The notes below the pieces were generated by a model, which worked only from the letters and a program-made list of their open reading frames with translations, was not told where the DNA came from and made no database searches. A stretch of DNA of 64,000 bases, taken from the NCBI RefSeq assembly GCF_000711985.1, contig NZ_KL544005.1, positions 1,129,970 to 1,193,969 on the forward strand, in the 5' to 3' direction. Of this stretch, positions 47,694 through 56,879 are shown piece by piece (the stretch's first letter is position 1; each line of letters begins with the position of its first letter). Both the position numbers and the translations under genes were made by a program. Source of the DNA: Rheinheimera texasensis DSM 17496. GTDB lineage: Bacteria; Pseudomonadota; Gammaproteobacteria; Enterobacterales; Alteromonadaceae.

Positions 47694-49433
47694 TCAGAAA
47701 TAATAATCAAAGCCTAACTGAATATAATCATCCTGTCTGAACCACCAGGTCGGCTGTTGCAAAGACATGGTTTGAAAAAACCAGGCATCCAGCCGCAAGC
47801 GCAGATTGTTACTGAAACGCATAGAGGCTTCAAGCATGCCGCTTCGGGTGCCACCATTTTGTAAATCCTGTGCGATGCCAAATAATAGCTCGCTGCCGGC
47901 TTCATCATTCAGTGCTACGCGCACGCCGGCAAACAGATCGCGTTGCCCCGGAACCGGCGCAAACTGCCCGCGGTTGTCGTATTGATATTCTAGCAACCAG
48001 CCAAGGTCCACCGCCGAATCAAACACACCAACATTGGTGTATTCAAAACCGGCCACCGCGGCGGTGAAATTGTCGATATCGCTGCTGCGACGAATAGCTT
48101 CAAGCTTCCAGATCCAGCTGTCGACAATCCACTGGCCTTCCAGCCCCCACTGCTGCATTTGTTCGTAATAGGGTACCACCGCACTACCCTGACCCACCGG
48201 CATAAACCGCGGGTCCCGGTTAGTGCCGGTAAAATACGACAGCGCCAGGTCGATTTGGTCGATTTGTTGGCTGTAACGCAGCGCCAGATCTACATGCTGC
48301 TGTTCGCGCGACGACTGATACACAGCGTCATCGACTAACACCGGCAATGGCAGCCGCAAACGGCCTTGTTCGCCGCTTAAGGTACGCTCCCGAAAATATG
48401 GCAGCACAAAACTTTGCAGATTGCCCCAGTCACCGCTCAGGTTGAGTTGCAGCAGCGGCTGGCCCAGTTTCGATTCACCATCGACCGCATCCACCCAGTC
48501 AGTCTGGTTGATGATATCCACCAGATGGATCGACTCGGTCACACCCCAGAAAATTTTGTCGACGCCGGCTTTAAACTCCCAGCCATCGCCTACGCTCAGC
48601 CAATAAGCCTGACGCAAATCAACCAGATTGCGTTCACTATCGCGTTGATCCCAGCGCAGGTACGGACTGACTGTCCAGCTGCTGCGCTCATCTTCGGATT
48701 GCCAGTACCATTCGACCAACGCGCTGCCGCTTAATGCACTGCGGCTTTGGCCCTGTAAGCCGCGCTTGGCGAACCAGCGCCAGTCCAGCCCTAAAGTGGT
48801 ATCAGTTTGCAAACGTTCAGTCCAGTCACTGCGGGGTTCACGCGTGAGCACTGCCGGCGCTTCAGCGATGTCCGGGGCAGATGGTTCTGGTGGCAAAGGC
48901 GCCAGTGGCGCTGATGCCGCCGAAACGGGGGCCGCTTCGGCCACGGCGGCAGGTGTTTCTGCCGGCGCAGCTAACAGCACAGGCACGGCTTTACTTTGTT
49001 GCTGCACTTGCCGGGCTAAAGCCGCAGTGGCCTGCGACGACAAACCACCGGTTTTACGCACTGCAACAGCGCCCTGCGCAGTGCCGCCCGACGTTTGCCG
49101 GGTGGCAACCCATTGCCGCCAGGCCACGGCATCCGCTTCAACTTTTTGTTCGGCACTGAGCGCATCCACGGCAGCAATTTCAGCGGCGGTTGGTAGCTCC
49201 AGCACAGCACCCAGTTTGACGTGATGCACGTTGTTACCAATAAAAGCAGTCGGATTTTTCTGTTGCAAAGCAACAATGGCCTGATACATCGAATACGGTG
49301 CATCGCCACGGGCGGCGCGGGCCAGACTCCATAAAGTCTCATTGCCGGTGACAGGCCCGATGGTTGCGGCGTGCGAGGGAGTGACAGCAGCCAAAGCTGC
49401 AGCACATAACACCCAACAGATATTTAATTGCAT
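47694..49433 (-). CDS. FimV/LysM-headed outer-membrane beta-barrel protein
   Basis: A 579-residue exported protein. After the signal peptide (about 1-22), residues 24-90 form a FimV N-terminal/LysM-like domain (GPVTGNETLWSLARAARGD, NPTAFIGNNVHHVKLGAVLELP), which in FimV and relatives binds peptidoglycan. A proline/alanine linker (about 150-200) leads to a ~370-residue region of alternating amphipathic beta strands rich in Trp/Tyr, with a conserved-looking KIFWGVTESIHLVDIINQTDWVD block and a C-terminal DYYF ending in Phe, as in outer-membrane barrels. A peptidoglycan-binding head on a barrel is unusual. It follows the LolA-like gene after a hairpin-containing gap and is the probable outer-membrane component of the MMPL system. 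Function unknown. Confidence 0.82.
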   Translation of the reverse strand: MQLNICWVLCAAALAAVTPSHAATIGPVTGNETLWSLARAARGDAPYSMYQAIVALQQKNPTAFIGNNVHHVKLGAVLELPTAAEIAAVDALSAEQKVEADAVAWRQWVATRQTSGGTAQGAVAVRKTGGLSSQATAALARQVQQQSKAVPVLLAAPAETPAAVAEAAPVSAASAPLAPLPPEPSAPDIAEAPAVLTREPRSDWTERLQTDTTLGLDWRWFAKRGLQGQSRSALSGSALVEWYWQSEDERSSWTVSPYLRWDQRDSERNLVDLRQAYWLSVGDGWEFKAGVDKIFWGVTESIHLVDIINQTDWVDAVDGESKLGQPLLQLNLSGDWGNLQSFVLPYFRERTLSGEQGRLRLPLPVLVDDAVYQSSREQQHVDLALRYSQQIDQIDLALSYFTGTNRDPRFMPVGQGSAVVPYYEQMQQWGLEGQWIVDSWIWKLEAIRRSSDIDNFTAAVAGFEYTNVGVFDSAVDLGWLLEYQYDNRGQFAPVPGQRDLFAGVRVALNDEAGSELLFGIAQDLQNGGTRSGMLEASMRFSNNLRLRLDAWFFQTMSLQQPTWWFRQDDYIQLGFDYYF

Positions 49434-49533
49434 GATTCGGTTCCGGGATCTGACACTGCCTACGTCTCAAAGCTGCTTTCAGCATGGCTGAAAGCCAGAT
49501 TTTTACCAACTGGACAGCACGGCGAAACAACAA

Positions 49534-49572
49534 ACTCAGCAAATCTCGGGCCAGACCGCAGATTTGCTGAGT
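49534..49572 (-). terminator. Intercistronic 13-bp hairpin, possible attenuator
   Basis: ACTCAGCAAATCT (49534-49546) and AGATTTGCTGAGT (49560-49572) are perfect reverse complements with a 13-nt loop. On the minus strand the following sequence TTGTTGTTTCG is T-rich but not a full T tract. It lies between the LolA-like and barrel genes and could partially terminate transcription or protect the upstream mRNA. Confidence 0.6.
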
Positions 49573-49580
49573 GACTGAGC

Positions 49581-50423
49581 TTAACGGCTGCGTTGCAGGG
49601 CATTGGTGTCAAAATCAGCATCGGTACGACCTTTGCCAAACTCAATGTCGCGCACGAGTAAATCGGTACTTTTGCCGGTTTGATGATTGGTCATCTGCAG
49701 TTTCAGCGGCCGCCAGTATTTATTCAGATACTGCTTGTAGTCACTCATCACCAGAGTTTTTAACAGTGCATTTTTTCGGTCATAGAATTCGATTTTGCGC
49801 GCGCGATACTCAGCCTGATCAATCCACACCACACTTTTGCTGTAGCCAGAAAATTCGTCGAGCGGCACCTGCTCCACCACAAACACCGCTTCGCCGTTTA
49901 GCTGCTCATCACGCAGCCAGGTAAATTTGAATTTCTCCAGTTCAAACGAACTTAAGTCTTCATAGGCAAATTCGCTGGCCATAAATGGGCCGGATTTATT
50001 GCGCGACGCAATACGTTTGACCCGCTTCACCGAAGGCAGATACAGCCATTGGTCGTCCGGTTTACCGGTGTGCGAGTGGTTCAGAAACGCGGTACCGCGT
50101 ACATCTTTTGGTTCATCAAAAATGGTCAGGCCTTTGTCGCCGTCGTTGGCGACTTCCAGACTGATGCTGCGGATCTCGCGGGTACTTTCTTCGCCTTGGG
50201 CATTGCGCAGCACCATAGTGGTTTTGGACTCGCTGTCTTTCCAGCCCTCGTCACGTTTTTTACGTTCAGTGGCGATTTGCAGCCCCTTGCCGCCATCGTC
50301 GGCCAGCACAGGCATGCTGAACAAACCAGTGGTTAACCAACTGGCACACAACAAGCCGGACAACAGCTTTATCCAGCTGTTTCGAACCTGCGGGCGATGA
50401 CAGATCAGCAAATGAGTATTCAT
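49581..50423 (-). CDS. LolA-like outer-membrane lipoprotein-sorting protein
   Basis: A 280-residue exported protein. A signal peptide (to about residue 42) is followed by an unclosed-barrel domain containing TTMVLRNAQGEESTREIRS, DVRGTAFLNHSHTGKPDDQWLYLP and SSFELEKFKFTW, typical of the outer-membrane lipoprotein-sorting protein family that is structurally like LolA/LolB. Such proteins are regularly encoded next to MMPL/RND transporters and are thought to carry lipids across the periplasm. The ATG lies 1 nt after the MMPL stop with GGAG overlapping it, so translation is coupled. Confidence 0.9.
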   Translation of the reverse strand: MNTHLLICHRPQVRNSWIKLLSGLLCASWLTTGLFSMPVLADDGGKGLQIATERKKRDEGWKDSESKTTMVLRNAQGEESTREIRSISLEVANDGDKGLTIFDEPKDVRGTAFLNHSHTGKPDDQWLYLPSVKRVKRIASRNKSGPFMASEFAYEDLSSFELEKFKFTWLRDEQLNGEAVFVVEQVPLDEFSGYSKSVVWIDQAEYRARKIEFYDRKNALLKTLVMSDYKQYLNKYWRPLKLQMTNHQTGKSTDLLVRDIEFGKGRTDADFDTNALQRSR

Positions 50424-50424
50424 A

Positions 50425-52740
50425 TCAGACTCCGTTCGGATGAGTGGCGGCAGGTGCCGGGGAATAGGCTTTGCGGTCCAGCTTCAGCAGCACCGCCGGT
50501 AAAAACAGGAAATCGACAATCAGCGCGATCAACAAAATGATGCCGGTGAGCAGACCCATATCAGAATTCAGCCGGAAATCTGACAACAGCAGTACCGAGA
50601 AGCCAATCACCAGTACCACAGTGGTCACGACCAAAGCCCAGCCCACACTATGAAAGGCGTACCGCACCGCATCTTCGGCATTTCGACCATCCTGTCTGGC
50701 GTGCTGATATTTAGCGAGAAAATGCACGGTATCGTCGACGATAATGCCGAGGCTCATCGAAGCAACCACCGACAAACCTAAGTTGATTTCGCCGGATAAC
50801 AACTGCCAGACACCAAAACCCAGCAGGGCCGGTATCATATTCGGCAATAAACTGATAGTGCCCAGTTTCCAGGAGCGCAGGCTTAACACCAACAGAGCGG
50901 AAATCAACACAGCCGCCAGCGGCAGGCTTTGCATCATGCTGGCCATATTGCGCTCACCAATATGCGCAAACATCAGCGCAGTGCTCGATGCTTCAATCGA
51001 ATATTGCGGATATTGCTGCCGGAACCAGGCAATAGTTTTGTCTTCAATCGCCGTCATTTCTTTACTGCCAAGGTTTTGCATCGTGATACCAACCTTGGTG
51101 GCACTTTTATCCATATCCAGCTGATTGCTTAAATCCAGACCAAAAGGTAACGACATTTCGTACATCAGCAGATATTGCGCCGCCAGCTCCTGACTTTCCG
51201 GCAGCCGGTAAAAGGCCGGGTCGTCACCATGCATACTCTTATTCAGCCGTTTATAAGTGTCGCTGATCCGGCTTACATGGGTCACTTCCGGTAAGGTCTG
51301 CAGATAATCGCCAAAAGCATCAATGGCGGCGATAAATGCCGGATCATTGACGCCAGATTCACCGCCGCTTTCGATGGCAAAATCCATCAGCGACACGCCA
51401 CCTAGTTTTTCTTCCAGCAAATCAACGGCCTGACGATACTCCGTCTGAGTGGAAAAATATTTGACTGCCTCGTCATTCACGCGGTTTTGCAACGTCAGAT
51501 AGCCGCCCGCCAGGGTCAGCAGCACAGTGCCAATTAAAATAGGCCCGGGCCGGCGGATGACAAATTCCGCTAAACGGTCCATACCACCAAAGGCTTTGGA
51601 ATCGTGGCCTGCACTGATTGGCAATAACGCCAGTAACGCTGGCAACAACAGGATGGTTAATAACCAGGCCAGCATTACGCCCACGGCCACCATATTGCCG
51701 AAGTCACGCAGTATAGGCACTTCAGAGAAATTCAGTGTCAGGAAACCAACCGCCGTCGTCGCACTGGTAATAAACACCGGCATAGTATTTATCAACATGG
51801 CCTGGCGGATCGCATCAGGTTTGGACTGGCCTTGCCGCATCAAAAACTGACAGGAAGCTATCAGATGTACACTATCCGCTACCGCCAGCGTCATCACCAG
51901 GGTCGGCACATTCACCGTGGCGGTGCTGAGGAAAATGCCGGCCCAACCGGCCAGGCCGAGCGTAGAGCTGATGGTCAGAATAATAATAATCACCACAGCA
52001 AGCGCCGCGAGCGCAGAGCGCAGCATCAACGCCAACAATACAATGATAGTGACAAACATCAGCGGCACCAGAGCGCTGGCGTCATGCTGCGCTTCGGCGG
52101 TAAAGGCATTGTTCAGCGCTATCACGCCAGCCAGTTTAAAACTGACGGTCGGATGTTCTTTTGCCAACTGTTCGGTCAAAGCCGCCACCGAGGAATAGAC
52201 GTCCGCGACTTCTTTATTCTGGTCTTTCTCCGGCAACTGCACCGTGATGTTCACTGCAGTCATGCCGCCGTCTGCCGATACCAACCGCTTCAGCAACGCC
52301 GGTTCATTAAGCACAACTTCTTTGATTTTACTGATTTTTTCTGCCGAAATATCCGCCACATCTAATAGCAAATCTTCGACAAGTAAGTCGTCTTCCTGCG
52401 CTTCAGTGTGCTGAAAATTAGTGATCGAATCAACGCGCAACGAATAAGGCGTTTGCCAGGCGGCGTCGGTAAGCTTTTTCACCACGGTCAACACTTCTGG
52501 CGTGAACACATCCCCCTCGGCCGGCAACACCGCCACCAGCATATTGTCGCTTTTATTAAACTGCGCCTGCATCCGCTCAAACGCCTGCATCTGTGGATTG
52601 TCGGCCGAGAAAAAAATCCGGAAATCACCGCGGAAATACAGATTTTTCGCGCCCCAGCTAAATAAAACTGTCACCAGCAAGACCAGGAACACCGCCAGCC
52701 AAGGCCTTTTTACAGAATTGTCTAACCAGGGATGATTCAT
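50425..52740 (-). CDS. MMPL/RND-family transporter
   Basis: A 771-residue inner-membrane transporter with 12 predicted helices in two repeats, each with a large periplasmic loop after the first helix. The conserved MMPL elements are visible: NVPTLVMTLAVADSVHLIASCQ in the first half and GIIVDDTVHFLAKYQHARQDG in the second, with membrane-embedded aspartates that carry protons. Relatives move hydrophobic molecules such as lipids, hopanoids, sterols or carotenoid derivatives. I take the ATG at 52740, which overlaps the tetR stop codon (ATGA), not the longer in-frame reading to 52827. Together with the LolA-like carrier and barrel it forms a likely trans-envelope lipid export or trafficking route. 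Confidence 0.92.
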   Translation of the reverse strand: MNHPWLDNSVKRPWLAVFLVLLVTVLFSWGAKNLYFRGDFRIFFSADNPQMQAFERMQAQFNKSDNMLVAVLPAEGDVFTPEVLTVVKKLTDAAWQTPYSLRVDSITNFQHTEAQEDDLLVEDLLLDVADISAEKISKIKEVVLNEPALLKRLVSADGGMTAVNITVQLPEKDQNKEVADVYSSVAALTEQLAKEHPTVSFKLAGVIALNNAFTAEAQHDASALVPLMFVTIIVLLALMLRSALAALAVVIIIILTISSTLGLAGWAGIFLSTATVNVPTLVMTLAVADSVHLIASCQFLMRQGQSKPDAIRQAMLINTMPVFITSATTAVGFLTLNFSEVPILRDFGNMVAVGVMLAWLLTILLLPALLALLPISAGHDSKAFGGMDRLAEFVIRRPGPILIGTVLLTLAGGYLTLQNRVNDEAVKYFSTQTEYRQAVDLLEEKLGGVSLMDFAIESGGESGVNDPAFIAAIDAFGDYLQTLPEVTHVSRISDTYKRLNKSMHGDDPAFYRLPESQELAAQYLLMYEMSLPFGLDLSNQLDMDKSATKVGITMQNLGSKEMTAIEDKTIAWFRQQYPQYSIEASSTALMFAHIGERNMASMMQSLPLAAVLISALLVLSLRSWKLGTISLLPNMIPALLGFGVWQLLSGEINLGLSVVASMSLGIIVDDTVHFLAKYQHARQDGRNAEDAVRYAFHSVGWALVVTTVVLVIGFSVLLLSDFRLNSDMGLLTGIILLIALIVDFLFLPAVLLKLDRKAYSPAPAATHPNGV

Positions 52741-53510
52741 GCGGGCTCCTGTGTTTGGTTCAACGTCGGGTGAATGAGGGGATCGGACATCAGCTGTTGA
52801 CTGAAAATCAGGCCGATGCGGTGCCAACTGGCCTGATAATCCCAGTCTGCCGACAAAGGTAACCAGCCCATGCCATCAAACAATAAATTAATGCTCTGAA
52901 TGTTGATCTGTCCCGCCTGCAGGCCAGCAAACAAACCTAACTGGCGCAGCGGCGCAAACAGCGCATTACAGCCAAAAGCCAGCGCCCAGTTGATAAAGGA
53001 ATATTGCTCCACCGCAGCCCCGGCAGGCAAAGTTAAACTACCGTCCGCCAGCGCTGCTGACAGGACGGTCTGGCACATGGTCAATAATTCGGTTTCCAGC
53101 TGCTGACGGCGTAGTAGCCGCTCTGGTGAACTTTTTTCCATCACCCCCGGTGTGGCAGCGGTCAACAAACATAAAAACAAGGTCGGTTCGGCGGCGCTGA
53201 AACGATGATAAGCATAATGCAGAGCCAGCGCGCGTTCCCGGCTATGGCCGTTAAAGTTAAGTGCTAATTGGAAAAGATGTTGCAGCCGCTCTAATGAGTC
53301 GACGCTGAGGGCAGTCAGCACGTCTTCTTTGCTGCTGAAATGATTATATAAAGTGCCTTTGGACACGTCAGATAAAGCCGTCAGCCGGTCCATGGTCAGG
53401 CCGGCAAAACCGTCCTGCCGTAAAATCTGCTGCGCCAGCTTCAACAGCGCCTGCTCCCGGAGTTGCCGGGCCAGGCTACGCGAGTTTTGCATTGGCGGCT
53501 GGGGGAGCAT
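52737..53510 (-). CDS. TetR-family repressor of the MMPL operon
   Basis: A 257-residue regulator with a TetR helix-turn-helix near residues 32-60 (FAGLTMDRLTALSDVSKGTLYNHF). The C-terminal ~190 residues are a ligand-binding/dimerisation domain of unknown specificity; length and hydrophobicity fit an aromatic or lipid-like effector. It is the first gene of the operon and overlaps the MMPL start by 4 nt, so it probably represses the whole set and is released by a substrate of the system. The start is uncertain (53510 or 53492; neither has a good ribosome-binding site). Confidence 0.88.
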   Translation of the reverse strand: MLPQPPMQNSRSLARQLREQALLKLAQQILRQDGFAGLTMDRLTALSDVSKGTLYNHFSSKEDVLTALSVDSLERLQHLFQLALNFNGHSRERALALHYAYHRFSAAEPTLFLCLLTAATPGVMEKSSPERLLRRQQLETELLTMCQTVLSAALADGSLTLPAGAAVEQYSFINWALAFGCNALFAPLRQLGLFAGLQAGQINIQSINLLFDGMGWLPLSADWDYQASWHRIGLIFSQQLMSDPLIHPTLNQTQEPA

Positions 53511-53611
53511 TGGACGATACCGAAAAAAGTTGACGGATCGTCATTCTAGGTGAAAACCACCACAACGCAAGGTCAAAGCGGAAAAATCAACCGGAGGTCG
53601 GACCCATCGGT

Positions 53612-55081
53612 TCAGAAGCGCCAGTACATCGGCGTAAACAATAACAAGACCGTCAGAATCTCCAGCCGACCCAATAACATACCAAAGCTAATCAACCATT
53701 TGGCGCCATCGGGTAAACTGGCAAAAGTACCATCCGGGCCAATCACAGGGCCAAGCCCCGGGCCAACGTTACTGATCGCCGTCGCAGCGCCGGTCAGCGC
53801 CGTAACAAAATCCAGTTCGTACATTGATAAACCGAGCGCCAGCGCAGCAATAGAAGCGAAATAGATAAAACAAAACGCCAGTACTGAACCCAATAACTGG
53901 TCGTTTACCGGTTTGCTGCCATATTTCTGCACCCAGACTGCATTCGGATGTACCAATAATTTAAACTGCTTGATCAACAATAATCCGGCCAGCTGGGTGC
54001 GGAAAATCTTCAGGCCACCGGTAGTTGACCCTGAGCATCCCCCGGAAAAGGTTAAATAAAAGAACAGGATCAGCGCCAATCCACCCCAGGCCGCATAGTT
54101 TTCGCTGGCATAACCACAAGTCGTAATGATGGAAACCACGTTAAAAGTGGTGTGAGTCAATGCATCAAGCAAAGGCCGGTCATTATGATGGTGCTGATAC
54201 AAGGTCAGTAAAATCACGCTAAAAGCGGTAATGGCTAAAAAGGCCCGGACCTGAGGGTCACGTAACAACAGCCATTTGTGACCTCGTACCGTGCCTACCA
54301 GTAGTACCAGCGGCAGCGCCGACAGCAGCATAAATAACGACGAAATCCACAGCAGCGCCGGTTTATCGTTAAAGTGGCCAAAAGATGCGTCGTAATTGGC
54401 AAAACCACCGGTGGCGACTGTCGTCATGCCATGGGTAATAGCATCAAAGCCATTCATGCCAAACAGATAAAACAGCGTCATACAGCTCGCCGACATGGTT
54501 AGATACACCACGCCAATCATCAGACTCAGACTGGAACTACGCGGCAGAATTTTTTCAGAAATATCCGAATTTTCGGTTTTAAATAACTTCATCCCACCGA
54601 TTTTTAACGCCGGTAAAATGGCAATCGCCATCACGATAATACCAATGCCACCAATCCACTGCAGCACCGCGCGCCAGAACAGCAGGCCTCTTGGCATGTT
54701 ATCCAGCCCTTTGAGCACTGTGGCTCCTGTGGTGGTGATCGCCGACACAGTTTCAAACACCGCGTCAACATAACTGAGCTGCGGCAGCACCAGCACAAAA
54801 GGCAAAGTGGCAAATAAACAAATCGATACCCAGCATAAGGTGGTCAGCAAAAACAGCTGGCGTTTCATCAGCACAAAGTCATGCCGGCCTTTGTAGACCA
54901 GGCTATAACCGACGCTGACCGTTAACAGGCTGCTGATGAGGTAACTCCAGAAACTCTGCTCATCGAAGTACACTGCGACACCAGCGGTCAGCAGCATAAA
55001 CATCGACAAAATCACCAGCAGATATCCAATCACCCGGTAAAACAGATAACGACTTTTTGCAGTTTGTACTTCAATGCGCAT
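53612..55081 (-). CDS. trkH: TrkH-family potassium uptake channel
   Basis: A 489-residue inner-membrane potassium transporter subunit. The four pore loops with their selectivity glycines are visible: SAITTTGATVL, TTVATGGFANYD, ITTCGYASEN and ISNVGPGLGPV. The conserved SGGCSGSTTGGLKIFR and GGIGIIVMAIAILP segments are also present. TrkH imports potassium, gated by the cytoplasmic ring protein TrkA, which is not encoded here. No good ribosome-binding site is visible before the ATG. Divergent from comM. Confidence 0.95.
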   Translation of the reverse strand: MRIEVQTAKSRYLFYRVIGYLLVILSMFMLLTAGVAVYFDEQSFWSYLISSLLTVSVGYSLVYKGRHDFVLMKRQLFLLTTLCWVSICLFATLPFVLVLPQLSYVDAVFETVSAITTTGATVLKGLDNMPRGLLFWRAVLQWIGGIGIIVMAIAILPALKIGGMKLFKTENSDISEKILPRSSSLSLMIGVVYLTMSASCMTLFYLFGMNGFDAITHGMTTVATGGFANYDASFGHFNDKPALLWISSLFMLLSALPLVLLVGTVRGHKWLLLRDPQVRAFLAITAFSVILLTLYQHHHNDRPLLDALTHTTFNVVSIITTCGYASENYAAWGGLALILFFYLTFSGGCSGSTTGGLKIFRTQLAGLLLIKQFKLLVHPNAVWVQKYGSKPVNDQLLGSVLAFCFIYFASIAALALGLSMYELDFVTALTGAATAISNVGPGLGPVIGPDGTFASLPDGAKWLISFGMLLGRLEILTVLLLFTPMYWRF

Positions 55082-55252
55082 GAGGGCCCGGGATTAATGC
55101 AGTCAGAAAATTGGATCAACACAAGATAGTTGAGTGTAGCGGCTTCTTGGCACAGAAGAAAGGCTGCCCGAATGGCCTGCCACAGTGAATTAGTTTGCAT
55201 TTATTTAACATTGGGCTACATCTTTAGATCTGTGCAACAAGCAAGGACGCTG

Positions 55253-56752
55253 ATGACACTGGCATTCATTCACAGCCGGGCGCGGCTCGGACTGCAGGCG
55301 CCGCCCGTGACTATCGAAGTACATTTGTCTAATGGCCTGCCCGGTTTTCAGCTGGTTGGGCTGGCGGAAACCACAGTGCGGGAAGCACGTGACCGGGTAC
55401 GTAGCGCACTGTTGACCTGCGGCTTTGACTTTCCCGATCGCAAAATTATCGTCAATCTGGCACCGGCGGATTTACCCAAAGAAGGCGGCCGTTTTGATTT
55501 GCCTATCGCTATCGGCATTCTGGTAGCCAGTGGCCAACTCCCTGCCGCCGCAGTTGCTGACACTGAATTTTATGGCGAACTGGCATTATCAGGCGAGATC
55601 CGGCCTATCGTCGGCGAAATTCCGTTAGCGCTCGCAGCACAGCAGGCTGGCCGGGCTTTGCTGCTGCCGATGCAAAATGCCTGCGTTGCCCGGCAAGTGC
55701 CGGATGTACTGGTGCTGGGTGCCAGTCATCTGTTGCAGGTCCATAGCCATTTGCTGGCACAACAACCTTTACCGCCCATTCCGGCGCTGCCCGACACTGC
55801 CATTCCGTCGCCATTATGTTTGTCGGATGTCAAAGGCCAGCAGCACGCCAAAAGGGCGCTGGAAATCGCGGCCAGTGGATCACATAATTTATTGTTTTAC
55901 GGTCCGCCCGGGACCGGAAAATCGATGCTGGCTCAGCGGCTGGCCGGTATCTTACCGCCACTGACGTTCCATGAAGCTTTAGAAAGCGCAGCGATTTATT
56001 CGATTGCGGCACTACCTCCCGCCGCTGATCTCCGCCGTCGACCATTCCGTCAGCCGCATCACACCAGCTCGGCGCCGGCGCTGGCAGGCGGCGGAACCAT
56101 GCCCAAACCCGGCGAAATTTCCCTGGCGCACCACGGTGTATTATTTCTTGATGAATTGCCCGAATTTCAGCGCCATGTGCTGGACGCGCTGCGCGAACCA
56201 CTGGAAACCGGGCTGGTACATATTTCCCGTGCCGGCCGTCAGGCTGAATTCCCGGCTCAGTTCCAGCTGGTCGCGGCGCTGAACCCAAGCCCCAGCGGCC
56301 ATCATCTGGACGGCCGCGCCAGCAAAGCCGAGATTTTACGTTACCTCGCACGTATTTCCGGCCCGCTGACTGACCGCATTGACCTGCAGCTCGAAGTGCC
56401 CTTGTTACCAGCCGGCGTGCTGAGCCAACAGAGTAATGGCGAAACCAGCGAAATAGTCGCAAGCCGGGTGCTGGCCGGGCGGGAACGTCAGCTGGTGCGC
56501 CAGGGCAAACCCAATGCAAGGCTGAGTAGTAGTGAACTGGAACAATTTTGCCCGCTGCAAAGTGCCGACAGCGCTTTTCTGGAACAGGCGGTCTCGCAAT
56601 TGCAGCTATCCAGCCGCAGTTTTCACAAATTATGGAAAGTGGCACGCACTATTGCCGATCTGGCTGGCGACCAAAAGATTGACCGGCCACATTTGCTGGA
56701 AGCGCTGAGTTACCGGGCTTTTGATAAGCTGCTGCGGTATTTACGCGACTAG
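55253..56752 (+). CDS. comM: ComM/YifB family AAA+ helicase (Mg-chelatase-like)
   Basis: A 499-residue protein with the ChlI-like N-terminal domain (EVHLSNGLPGFQLVGLAETTVREARDRVRSAL), an AAA+ core (Walker A YGPPGTGKSML, HHTSSAPALAGGG, DELPEFQRHVLDALREPLE) and the C-terminal Mg_chelatase_C helical domain (FHKLWKVARTIADLAG). ComM is a hexameric branch-migration helicase that extends recombination joints during natural transformation. The ATG at 55253 follows AAGGA by 5-6 nt. Length matches H. influenzae/E. coli homologues (about 505). Confidence 0.95.
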   Translation: MTLAFIHSRARLGLQAPPVTIEVHLSNGLPGFQLVGLAETTVREARDRVRSALLTCGFDFPDRKIIVNLAPADLPKEGGRFDLPIAIGILVASGQLPAAAVADTEFYGELALSGEIRPIVGEIPLALAAQQAGRALLLPMQNACVARQVPDVLVLGASHLLQVHSHLLAQQPLPPIPALPDTAIPSPLCLSDVKGQQHAKRALEIAASGSHNLLFYGPPGTGKSMLAQRLAGILPPLTFHEALESAAIYSIAALPPAADLRRRPFRQPHHTSSAPALAGGGTMPKPGEISLAHHGVLFLDELPEFQRHVLDALREPLETGLVHISRAGRQAEFPAQFQLVAALNPSPSGHHLDGRASKAEILRYLARISGPLTDRIDLQLEVPLLPAGVLSQQSNGETSEIVASRVLAGRERQLVRQGKPNARLSSSELEQFCPLQSADSAFLEQAVSQLQLSSRSFHKLWKVARTIADLAGDQKIDRPHLLEALSYRAFDKLLRYLRD

Positions 56753-56879
56753 CACATGTAGGGGTGCCACTACCCGCTTATCCCTGTTTATCCCGCTGCA
56801 ACGCCCGTTGAACCCTAGCTTGCATCCGTGATGAGCTTTATTCATATACTGAGTGTCATTGCTGCTGGAGAGCTGGCCC

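Noticed and set aside
55830-56645. 271-residue minus-strand frame opposite comM
   Set aside because: It is the antisense shadow of a well-conserved AAA+ gene; the translation is arginine/proline/alanine-rich without domain features.
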